Positions 1-5,388 of a stretch of 5,468 nucleotides of DNA are shown here, in pieces. A program made the translations under genes and the position numbers. Under the pieces are notes generated by a model. The model did not search any database. It had not been told where the DNA came from and saw only the letters and a list, made by a program, of their open reading frames with translations. Position 1 is the stretch's first letter, and every line of letters begins with the position of its first letter. Source of the stretch: a bacterium (GTDB lineage Bacteria > Patescibacteriota > Minisyncoccia > Phycocordibacterales > PALSA-1337); NCBI GenBank assembly GCA_030698965.1, contig JAUYLM010000005.1, positions 1-5,468 of the forward strand, given 5' to 3'.

Positions 1-275
1 CCGGACGGAGTAAACCAGATTATTTTGGCATTCTTATTACCCTTAGCTTTGGCAATCGCCTTTATGACAGGCAGTGCCTCTATCACCATTCCAGGCCCTC
101 CTCCATATGGTTTGTCGTCTACCCTTCTGTCAGCGTAGCTAGTACCTTTGGTGAAGTCGCGTGGATTGTAGAATTTTACTTTTATCTTCTTGTCATCAAT
201 GGCGCGCTTTAAAATTGACTCATTTAGGTATGAATCAAAAGCTGCTGGAAAAAGGGTGATGATGTGGTAGGTCAT
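1..275 (-). CDS. trmD: tRNA (guanine-N1)-methyltransferase TrmD, N-terminal part (cut by window edge)
   Basis: TrmD methylates N1 of G37 next to the anticodon in a subset of tRNAs, using S-adenosylmethionine, which prevents +1 frameshifting. Only the first 91 codons are in the window; the 3' part lies beyond the left edge. The protein starts MTYHIITLFPAAFDSYLNES, the usual SPOUT-family opening (ITLFP..F). It continues with ILKRAI, the NPRDFT segment (residues 37-42) and the hallmark VDDKPYGGGPGM (52-63), the conserved glycine-rich TrmD loop. The fragment ends in WFTPS, matching the 'LSPQG' strand of characterised TrmDs. The ATG at 275-273 is chosen because it puts ITLFP at the family's normal distance from the N-terminus. 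No Shine-Dalgarno sequence precedes it. It lies downstream of khpA on the same strand, as in many bacteria, but rimM, which often precedes it, is absent from the gap. The khpA terminator suggests a separate promoter. Confidence 0.95.
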   Translation of the reverse strand, partial: MTYHIITLFPAAFDSYLNESILKRAIDDKKIKVKFYNPRDFTKGTSYADRRVDDKPYGGGPGMVIEALPVIKAIAKAKGNKNAKIIWFTPS

Positions 276-282
276 GGGTGAG

Positions 283-311
283 ATAATAACACGGAAATAT
301 AAAAGTGTACA
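283..311 (-). promoter_or_regulatory. Candidate trmD promoter giving a leaderless mRNA
   Basis: On the minus strand TGTACA (311-306; 4/6 match to TTGACA) is separated by 17 nt from TATTAT (288-283; 5/6 match to TATAAT). Only 7 nt separate this -10 box from the trmD ATG, so transcription would start at or beside the A of the start codon. The region is AT-rich, so a chance match is possible. It is supported by the terminator upstream, which implies trmD needs its own promoter, and by the lack of a Shine-Dalgarno sequence. Confidence 0.4.
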
Positions 312-338
312 GAATCCACTGTTCGTCCGGTGGGTTTT

Positions 339-382
339 CCTTTTTTCAGGCACTACAGTCAACTATAGTGCTCAGAAAAAGG
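339..382 (-). repeat. Long imperfect inverted repeat (20-nt arms, 4-nt loop) in the khpA-trmD gap
   Basis: Arms at 339-358 and 363-382 flank a 4-nt loop (359-362). Read as minus-strand RNA, 18 of 20 positions pair: 15 Watson-Crick and 3 G-U, with mismatches at 375/346 and 372/349 and a UUGA loop. On the plus strand only 17 positions pair, so a minus-strand RNA role fits slightly better. The base of the stem is U5 against A5, closed by two C-G pairs. It lies just after the khpA terminator and before trmD. It has no U-tract beyond the stem, so it is not a standard terminator itself. Its function is unknown. Confidence 0.7.
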
Positions 383-414
383 ACTCGCCACCCTGGTGAG
401 GAGTGGCGATGCCC
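376..414 (-). terminator. Intrinsic terminator after khpA
   Basis: On the minus strand TCGCCAC (409-403) pairs with GTGGCGA (391-385). The stem continues as CCT/AGG (401-399/394-392) past one bulged T at 402 and closes on a CACC loop. Below the main stem, a 2x2 internal loop is followed by GGG (414-412) facing CCT (382-380), which brings the helix to a run of five T (380-376). The hairpin starts 22-27 nt after the khpA stop codon. The internal loop makes it less than ideal, but the G+C-rich stem and T-run fit a rho-independent terminator. Confidence 0.65.
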
Positions 415-435
415 ATTTTTATAAAATTTTCTTAA

Positions 436-747
436 CTAAATCTTGAGATCCGCCATTGCCTCATCCACAGTTTTCGAAGCCTTCTCTGCAGGCCTCATTC
501 CGCCCTCCGGCTCATTGATCTTGAGATTCACACGTGAATTATTCTTCATCCCCACCACTCGCAGAAGAGTTCGGATAGCCTTCGCAGTATTTCCGGATCG
601 GCCGATGACCTTTCCCATGTCGGCAGCGCCGACTTCAAGAGTCATCAGCACGCCCATTTCATCCACCGTTCTGGTAATCTTCACTTCTTCGGGGTTATCA
701 ACAAGAGACTTCACTACGTATTCCAAAAATTGCTGGTCAGTTTGCAT
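436..747 (-). CDS. khpA: KhpA-type KH-domain RNA-binding protein
   Basis: KhpA is a small single-KH RNA-binding protein. In Gram-positive bacteria it pairs with KhpB/Jag and binds many transcripts, influencing cell division and elongation. The 103-residue product has the typical N-terminus (LEYVVKSLVDNPEEVKI, residues 8-24), followed by the KH core MGKVIGRSGNTAKAIRTLL (44-62), with the RNA-gripping GxxG loop as GRSG (49-52). Residues 80-103 form a roughly 20-residue charged tail (EPEGGMRPAEKASK...) beyond the end of typical KhpA proteins of about 80 residues. The ATG is the first start after an in-frame TGA at 759-757. No Shine-Dalgarno sequence is present. It sits between rpsP and trmD, its usual position in many bacteria. 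It can be transcribed from its own promoter, probably also by readthrough from rpsP, and ends at the hairpin at 376-414. The stop codon is TAG. Confidence 0.93.
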   Translation of the reverse strand: MQTDQQFLEYVVKSLVDNPEEVKITRTVDEMGVLMTLEVGAADMGKVIGRSGNTAKAIRTLLRVVGMKNNSRVNLKINEPEGGMRPAEKASKTVDEAMADLKI

Positions 748-765
748 TTTATTAATTCATTAAGT

Positions 766-785
766 CGGTTAATCTCGGATAATCT
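766..785. repeat. Tandem pair of 10-mers in the khpA leader
   Basis: Two adjacent copies, CGGTTAATCT (766-775) and CGGATAATCT (776-785), differ at one base. They lie about 10-30 nt downstream of the predicted khpA transcription start and before the start codon. The 10-bp period is about one helical turn, which would suit a protein binding one DNA face. An RNA element or chance are equally open. Confidence 0.55.
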
Positions 786-802
786 AACAGCGATACGGTA
801 TA

Positions 803-831
803 AGTATAACTTCTATGGAAAAACCGGTCAA
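803..831 (-). promoter_or_regulatory. Sigma70-type promoter for khpA
   Basis: On the minus strand TTGACC (831-826; 5/6 match to the -35 consensus) is followed after exactly 17 nt by TATACT (808-803; 5/6 match to the -10 consensus). This is the best promoter in the window. Transcription would start near 796, leaving a leader of about 49 nt before the khpA ATG that contains the tandem 10-mers. It lies immediately after the rpsP stop codon, so khpA can be expressed independently of rpsP. Confidence 0.7.
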
Positions 832-847
832 AAACAGATGTGTACAA

Positions 848-1153
848 CTATGCCGCAACAGCTTCCTTAACAATAGGTCTTTTCTTTGGCAGAACATTTA
901 TCTTTTTTCCCTCAATAACCTTTCTTGTAACTAGAAAATTATGAACAGTTCCGGAAAGCTGAGCGCCCTTGCTTATCCAGTATTTTATCTTTTCGATCTT
1001 GAATTGCTCCACCTTGTTGTCCTTCCTTGGATCATATGAACCGAGAACCTCGATATACTTCCCGCTCTTTGGACCGTTCTTGGAATCAGTCAAAACAAGC
1101 CGGAATGTCGGCTCGTGTTTCCTTCCTACTCTCTGAAGTCGTATCATTAACAT
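848..1153 (-). CDS. rpsP: 30S ribosomal protein S16
   Basis: S16 binds 16S rRNA early in assembly of the 30S body. The 101-residue product shows the family pattern: IRLQRVGRKHEPTFRLVLTD at residues 4-23, LGSYDPR at 37-43, then YWISKGAQLSGTVHNFL (58-74), equivalent to the conserved 'W...GAQ.T..V..LL' segment. It ends with a short basic tail (KKRPIVKEAVAA). The length is slightly above the usual 80-90 residues. Two starts are possible, ATG at 1153 (MLMIRL) and ATG at 1147 (MIRL). The first is preferred because a -10-like box lies 6 nt upstream of it, but the choice is not secure. No Shine-Dalgarno sequence is visible. It is divergent from rnr and upstream of khpA on the same strand, with no convincing terminator between them. 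The stop codon is TAG. Confidence 0.96.
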   Translation of the reverse strand: MLMIRLQRVGRKHEPTFRLVLTDSKNGPKSGKYIEVLGSYDPRKDNKVEQFKIEKIKYWISKGAQLSGTVHNFLVTRKVIEGKKINVLPKKRPIVKEAVAA

Positions 1154-1159
1154 GTGGGC

Positions 1160-1165
1160 ATCATA
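1160..1165 (-). promoter_or_regulatory. Candidate -10 box for rpsP
   Basis: TATGAT on the minus strand (5/6 match to TATAAT) ends 6 nt before the rpsP ATG at 1153, so the mRNA would start at the start codon. No good -35 lies 16-18 nt upstream (those positions read CTTTTT/CCTTTT/GCCTTT), so support is only moderate. Confidence 0.35.
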
Positions 1166-1174
1166 CTACCAGAC

Positions 1175-1204
1175 CTGTCAAAAAAAGGCAATATAGGGTA
1201 TAGT
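1175..1204 (+). promoter_or_regulatory. Candidate rnr promoter in the divergent rpsP-rnr gap
   Basis: CTGTCA (1175-1180; 4/6 match to TTGACA) and TATAGT (1199-1204; 5/6 match to TATAAT) are separated by 18 nt. Initiation 7-9 nt after the -10 box would fall at about 1211-1213, 1-3 nt before the ATG at 1214. This gives an essentially leaderless message and supports that ATG over the upstream GTG at 1154. Confidence 0.5.
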
Positions 1205-1213
1205 ATCTGCAAT

Positions 1214-3139
1214 ATGAAGGATAGAAAGGTCACGGGAACCATTACTACCATAAGGAAAGCCATAGGTTTTGTAGCAGATCCCCTGGATGAAGAAAATGAT
1301 ATAGTAATCGAATCAGACAGGCTGAATTTCGCGCTTAATGGTGATACAGTCGAAGTCGCTTTGCTATTGGATAAGCAGGGAGAAAAGTTCGGAGAAGTTA
1401 CCAGGGTAGTAGAAAGAGCACGTAAGACTTTCGTGGGAACGGTAGAAGTAAGGGGCGGCAAAACCGGCGTCATTCCGGATGATAAAAAAATGTATGCAGA
1501 CATCATGCTCCCTGCTTCAGAGGCCGGCAAAGTCTCAAGCGGCGATAAAGTCCAAGTAGAACTAGGTGATTGGATTGATCCATTGAAAAATCCTGAAGGA
1601 AAAATCCTCAGAGTCATCGGAAAAAAAGGAAACAACAATGCCGAAATGGAAGCCATTGTCCTGGAAAAAGGGTTTGATACCAGATTCCCGCGCAATGTAG
1701 AGGAAGAGGCCGAGGAAATAGAGAGGAATGAAAAAATAATCACAGCGGAAGAAGTAGCGAGGAGGCGCGATATGCGCGACACGCTGACGCTGACGATCGA
1801 CCCATTTGACGCAAAAGATTTCGATGATGCCATCTCTTTCAAAGATCTGGGTGATGGTAAATACGAAATCGGAGTCCATATCGCCGACGTTTCCCACTAT
1901 GTCCGCGAAGGCACAGCTCTGGATGATGAAGCGGTCAAAAGAGGCTGTTCTATTTACCTTGTAGACCGCACAATTCCTATGCTTCCAGAAGTTCTCTCGA
2001 ACGATGTTTGTTCTTTGAATCCCCACGAAGACAAATTATCCTTCTCTGCTATATTTGTCATGGATAATGGAGGCGAAGTATTAGAAAGGTGGTTCGGCAG
2101 AACAGTCATGAATTCCAATCATCGTTTTACATACGAGACGGCTCAGGAGACTCTCGATACAAAAAAAGGTGACTATTTCAAGGAACTGGACACGCTCAAC
2201 AAGATTGCCAAAATTCTTCAAAAACAAAAATTCAGTAAGGGCGCTATTGAATTTGAACAAGAAGAAATAAAGTTCAAGCTAGACGAAAACGGAAAGCCCA
2301 TCGGAGTCTACAAAAAAGAAAGGTTGGACACACACAAACTTGTTGAGGAATATATGCTCCTAGCTAATCGTGAAGTTGCCAAGTATATTTACGATGCAAT
2401 AAAAGGAAAAGGTAAGAAAGATACTGGTTCAATATACCGTATCCATGACATTCCAGATAGTGAGCGAATGGAGGACCTTTCAACATTTGTAAAAGCTCTA
2501 GGATACTCACTGCCGCTTAAAGACGGCAAAGTCACCGCTCACGCACTCAAGAGCCTTCTCAAGCAGGTTGAGGGAACTCCACACCAGGCTCTCATCAGCA
2601 CCGCGGTCATCAGATCCATGCAGAAGGCTGTGTACTCCACGAAAAACATCGGTCACTTTGGTCTGGCCTTCGAATTCTACACTCACTTCACTTCCCCTAT
2701 CCGCAGATATCCTGACTTGCTAGTCCATCGCATTCTCCATAAACATATCAATGGAATACCTTTCGGTGATCGAGAGATTGTTCAATTCCAGAAAATTGCT
2801 GAACAGTCTACAGCCAGAGAAATCGACGCCGCCGACGCAGAGCGCGCTTCCAAGAAACTCAAGCAGGTAGAATACATGTCGGACAAGATCGGTCAAATTT
2901 TCATGGGCACTATTTCAGGAGTTACGGAATGGGGCATCTATGTGGAAGAACTTGAGACCAAGTCAGAGGGCATGATCAAGATCCGCGACCTGGGAAATGA
3001 CTTCTATCAGTTTGATAAGAAAACTTACTCGATTGCCGGACAGAAAAACAAACAGAGATTTACCCTAGGCGATAAAATAAAATTCAAAGTTGCAGGCGCT
3101 GACTTGGACAGAAAAACGCTAGACTTTCTACCAGTCTAG
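1214..3139 (+). CDS. rnr: Ribonuclease R (RNB/S1 family 3'-5' exoribonuclease)
   Basis: RNase R degrades structured RNA from the 3' end and takes part in mRNA decay and rRNA/tRNA quality control. With the ATG at 1214 the protein has 641 residues. Residues 6-50 are a cold-shock OB fold (GTITTIRKAIGFV ... LNGDTVEV) and roughly 71-135 a second OB-like region. The RNB catalytic domain follows: IDPFDAKDFDDA (195-206) supplies the metal-binding aspartates D196, D202, D204 and D205, matching the four catalytic Asp of the family, and FTSPIRRYPDLLVHR (492-506) carries the conserved arginines. Residues 561-638 form the S1 domain, and the protein ends directly after it. It is shorter than E. coli RNase R (813 residues), lacking the N-terminal helix-turn-helix and the basic C-terminal tail. 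An in-frame GTG at 1154 would add 20 residues, but it abuts the rpsP ATG and leaves no promoter room. This is the only plus-strand gene here. Its TAG stop directly abuts the smc stop. Confidence 0.95.
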   Translation: MKDRKVTGTITTIRKAIGFVADPLDEENDIVIESDRLNFALNGDTVEVALLLDKQGEKFGEVTRVVERARKTFVGTVEVRGGKTGVIPDDKKMYADIMLPASEAGKVSSGDKVQVELGDWIDPLKNPEGKILRVIGKKGNNNAEMEAIVLEKGFDTRFPRNVEEEAEEIERNEKIITAEEVARRRDMRDTLTLTIDPFDAKDFDDAISFKDLGDGKYEIGVHIADVSHYVREGTALDDEAVKRGCSIYLVDRTIPMLPEVLSNDVCSLNPHEDKLSFSAIFVMDNGGEVLERWFGRTVMNSNHRFTYETAQETLDTKKGDYFKELDTLNKIAKILQKQKFSKGAIEFEQEEIKFKLDENGKPIGVYKKERLDTHKLVEEYMLLANREVAKYIYDAIKGKGKKDTGSIYRIHDIPDSERMEDLSTFVKALGYSLPLKDGKVTAHALKSLLKQVEGTPHQALISTAVIRSMQKAVYSTKNIGHFGLAFEFYTHFTSPIRRYPDLLVHRILHKHINGIPFGDREIVQFQKIAEQSTAREIDAADAERASKKLKQVEYMSDKIGQIFMGTISGVTEWGIYVEELETKSEGMIKIRDLGNDFYQFDKKTYSIAGQKNKQRFTLGDKIKFKVAGADLDRKTLDFLPV

Positions 3140-3140
3140 C
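3112..3140 (-). terminator. Intrinsic terminator of smc, embedded in the rnr 3' end
   Basis: A perfect 8-bp inverted repeat, GCTAGACT (3118-3125) and AGTCTAGC (3133-3140), encloses a 7-nt loop. On the minus strand the hairpin is followed by G and then five T (3116-3112), the layout of a rho-independent terminator for smc. On the plus strand only TATTT follows (3141-3145), so termination of rnr would be weaker. The right arm contains the rnr TAG and the first base of the smc stop codon (read on plus). The left arm and loop encode the last residues of RNase R. Confidence 0.75.
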
Positions 3141-5353
3141 TATTTCGCCACCCTTACCGCTTCCTCAAACTGTATAGAAAGAAGCTTTGAAGCTCCATCA
3201 GATCCCATGGTAACTCCATAGAGCACTCCTGCACGTGACATTGTTTCCCTATTGTGAGTAATTAAAATAAGCTGGGAATATTTTGAAAGATTGGCAATCA
3301 TATCCCCATATTTTCTAGAATTGGCTTCATCCAGAGCGGCATCTGTCTCATCAAGAATAATAAATGGCGGAGGATTGACTTGGGAAACTGCAAAAAGCAG
3401 AGCAATGGAAGTCAGAGCCCTTTCACCGCCGGAAAGCATCATCAGGCCTTTCACTTTCTTGCGCGGCAAATTCACGTTTATTTCTATTCCCTCTTCACCT
3501 TCCTCTTCTTCAAAAACTTCACCTTCATCTTCCGACAGAACAGCCGACAGATCCGTATCCGACTTCTTCTTTCTCTTCTTTTCTCTGATCACATTAAGAG
3601 AAGCACTTCCACCCCCGAACATCAATGAGAAAAATTCTTGAAACTGGGAATTTATTTTCAAAATTCCTTCCTTGAATTCCACATCAATTCGCGCGTCCAA
3701 TTCCGCCATTAGATTATTCAGGGACTGCCTGGAAGTCTCCAAGTCAGTTAATTCTCGAGCAAGAAAATCATCTCTTTCTTCCACTTCCTTATGCTCCTTT
3801 ATGATCTCCATGCCACTGCCTGTGCCGGAATCCTCTATGCGTATCTTTATCTTCTCAATTGACTTGAACCTGTCATATTGTTCGAATCGAGGCTCATCCG
3901 AAACAGCCAAATCCTTATAGTCCATGCACTCTCTGCCGACAAGGACATAGCCCTCCTGTAGCTCTCTTTTGAATGCCTCCTCTTCCAATATAACCTTATC
4001 TTCCCGGCTTTTTACCCCGCCCAGAGCTCCGCGAAGCTCATTCTGCCTGGCAATGATCTTAAAGACGTTTTTCTCGGCATCCCTGTTTGAATCCTTCTCC
4101 TTTTCTATTTTCTGGCGCAGGCTGTTGTAATCAAGAGTCTTTTCTCTCTCGTGCTCGTCTATTTTCTTGAGAGAATCCTCCAGCCTAGCCTTCTTGACGC
4201 GCAGGCTCTCCAGTTCTTTTTCCGTTTCTTCGGCATTTATGGAATCTTCTCTTCTCTTGTGAAGTGAAATAAAGCTCAGGAGAAGATTTTTTATTTCAGA
4301 AATGCTTTCCAGCAGGCTGGCCTTGCTTACCACATCCTCCACATCCTTGAGATACACGGTTTTTGATTCCTCGCGAGCCTGTTTTTCCTTTTCTTTGTAC
4401 AGGGTCCTATGAGCGGCGCCCATTTCTCCCTCTATTTTTCCCAAGTCGCGCATAATAGCATCTTTTTCCAGCCGTACCCTGTGCAGAACGGATTCTATGG
4501 AGATAAGCTCATCACTTTTGGCATCGCGATTCTTAGAACTTTCAAGTATTTTTCGAGCTTCAGCAATCTCTTTATCCAGCTCCTCCAATTCTTTCATCAG
4601 AGGATTTTTAACCGCCTCTATATCCGCCCTCTCTGACTTTATATGAACCTCCTCTCTTTTGAAATACTCTTTGTAGAAAGCCCTGAGCTCTTCGCGCAGC
4701 TGCTGGACCTTCTCCACTTTTTCCACCTGCTTCTTCAGAAATTTGAGATGCGGAGCGATCTCGCGTCGGAGAGACTCCACTGACTTCATATTTTCTTCTG
4801 TCTTCTCCAACTTCCTCTGGCTTTCTGTTTTCTTATATTGATAGATTTTCAAGCCAAGTGCATCCTCTATCATCTCTCGTCTCTCTCGGATATTGGCATT
4901 CAATATTCTATCGGCTTCACCTTGTGAAATTATATGATGTCCGGAAGCACCGATATGAGCATGAGCAAGAAGCTCTACGATATCCTTCAATCGCACCGGA
5001 CTACCGTTTACGAAATATTCATTGCTATTGTCCCGATGCACGACGCGCTCGAGGACAACTTCATCAAAATCAATATTGAGAATCTTCCTGCCATTATCAA
5101 AAACCACTTTAACGCTGGCCCTATTCACCCTGGCTCCCCCTTCGCCACCGCCATTGAAAATGAGGTCCTCACCACGCTTTCCACGCATGGACTTGATGGA
5201 CTGCTCTCCGAGTACGAAACGAAAGGCCTCAGCAACATTACTTTTGCCTGAGCCATTAGGACCCACTATGGATGAAATGGGAGAAGTGAAATTGAGAATC
5301 GCCTTTTTGGCGAAAGACTTGAAGCCGGAAATCTCCAAAGATTTGAGATACAT
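3140..5353 (-). CDS. smc: Short SMC-family chromosome segregation ATPase without a recognisable hinge
   Basis: SMC proteins are ABC-type ATPases that organise and segregate chromosomes. Both halves of the ATPase head are intact in this 737-residue protein. The N-lobe has MYLKSLEISGFKSFAKK (1-17), Walker A GPNGSGKSN (31-39, K37) and a Q-loop at ISQGEADRI (142-150, Q144). The C-lobe has FGGGSASLNV (579-588), signature LSGGER (640-645), Walker B FIILDETDAALD (664-675, D668/E669) and H-loop ITH (H700). Between them, about 170-575 is charged coiled-coil sequence, but only around 400 residues; bacterial SMCs total about 1,150-1,200. No hinge domain is recognisable and the only cysteine seen in the arm is C476, so there is no CxxC zinc hook. 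A basic then acidic insert (591-623) splits the C-lobe. The ATG follows an in-frame TAG at 5365-5363; there is no Shine-Dalgarno sequence. It lies 35 nt after rnc, as in Bacillus, and is probably cotranscribed with it. A TAGAAT box (5365-5360) 6 nt before the ATG could also start a leaderless message, though no -35 is evident. Confidence 0.93.
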   Translation of the reverse strand: MYLKSLEISGFKSFAKKAILNFTSPISSIVGPNGSGKSNVAEAFRFVLGEQSIKSMRGKRGEDLIFNGGGEGGARVNRASVKVVFDNGRKILNIDFDEVVLERVVHRDNSNEYFVNGSPVRLKDIVELLAHAHIGASGHHIISQGEADRILNANIRERREMIEDALGLKIYQYKKTESQRKLEKTEENMKSVESLRREIAPHLKFLKKQVEKVEKVQQLREELRAFYKEYFKREEVHIKSERADIEAVKNPLMKELEELDKEIAEARKILESSKNRDAKSDELISIESVLHRVRLEKDAIMRDLGKIEGEMGAAHRTLYKEKEKQAREESKTVYLKDVEDVVSKASLLESISEIKNLLLSFISLHKRREDSINAEETEKELESLRVKKARLEDSLKKIDEHEREKTLDYNSLRQKIEKEKDSNRDAEKNVFKIIARQNELRGALGGVKSREDKVILEEEAFKRELQEGYVLVGRECMDYKDLAVSDEPRFEQYDRFKSIEKIKIRIEDSGTGSGMEIIKEHKEVEERDDFLARELTDLETSRQSLNNLMAELDARIDVEFKEGILKINSQFQEFFSLMFGGGSASLNVIREKKRKKKSDTDLSAVLSEDEGEVFEEEEGEEGIEINVNLPRKKVKGLMMLSGGERALTSIALLFAVSQVNPPPFIILDETDAALDEANSRKYGDMIANLSKYSQLILITHNRETMSRAGVLYGVTMGSDGASKLLSIQFEEAVRVAK

Positions 5354-5388
5354 GCGATTATTCTAACATAGAATTTTAACACAGCAGT

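Noticed and set aside
276..435. RNA gene or riboswitch in the khpA-trmD gap
   Set aside because: Two hairpins are present, but there is no tRNA cloverleaf or recognisable riboswitch core. They are better described as a terminator and an unexplained inverted repeat.
443..763. Plus-strand open frame opposite khpA
   Set aside because: It overlaps almost exactly the conserved khpA gene and its translation shows no recognisable motif.
1176..1181. Perfect TTGACA on the minus strand upstream of rpsP
   Set aside because: No -10-like hexamer lies 15-19 nt downstream; those positions are GC-rich and run into the rpsP start codon. The TATGAT box is only 10 nt away, too close to pair with it.
1147..1842. 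Long minus-strand open frame (231 codons) and another at 1562-2026
   Set aside because: Both lie antisense to conserved RNase R coding sequence, have low-complexity Ser/Phe-rich translations, and resemble no family.
3291..3641. Plus-strand open frames opposite smc (also at 3672-3920, 4409-4636 and 4858-5366)
   Set aside because: They are shadows of the smc coding strand, with no family motifs or start signals.
4238..4336. Rad50/SbcC-like zinc hook at the arm tip
   Set aside because: There is no CxxC; the only cysteine found in the arm is C476, far from the likely turn. The N-terminus is also clearly SMC-like.
3140..5353. smc as a truncated or frameshifted pseudogene
   Set aside because: Both ATPase lobes are complete and in one frame, including normal N- and C-termini. 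The shortening affects only the arms and hinge.
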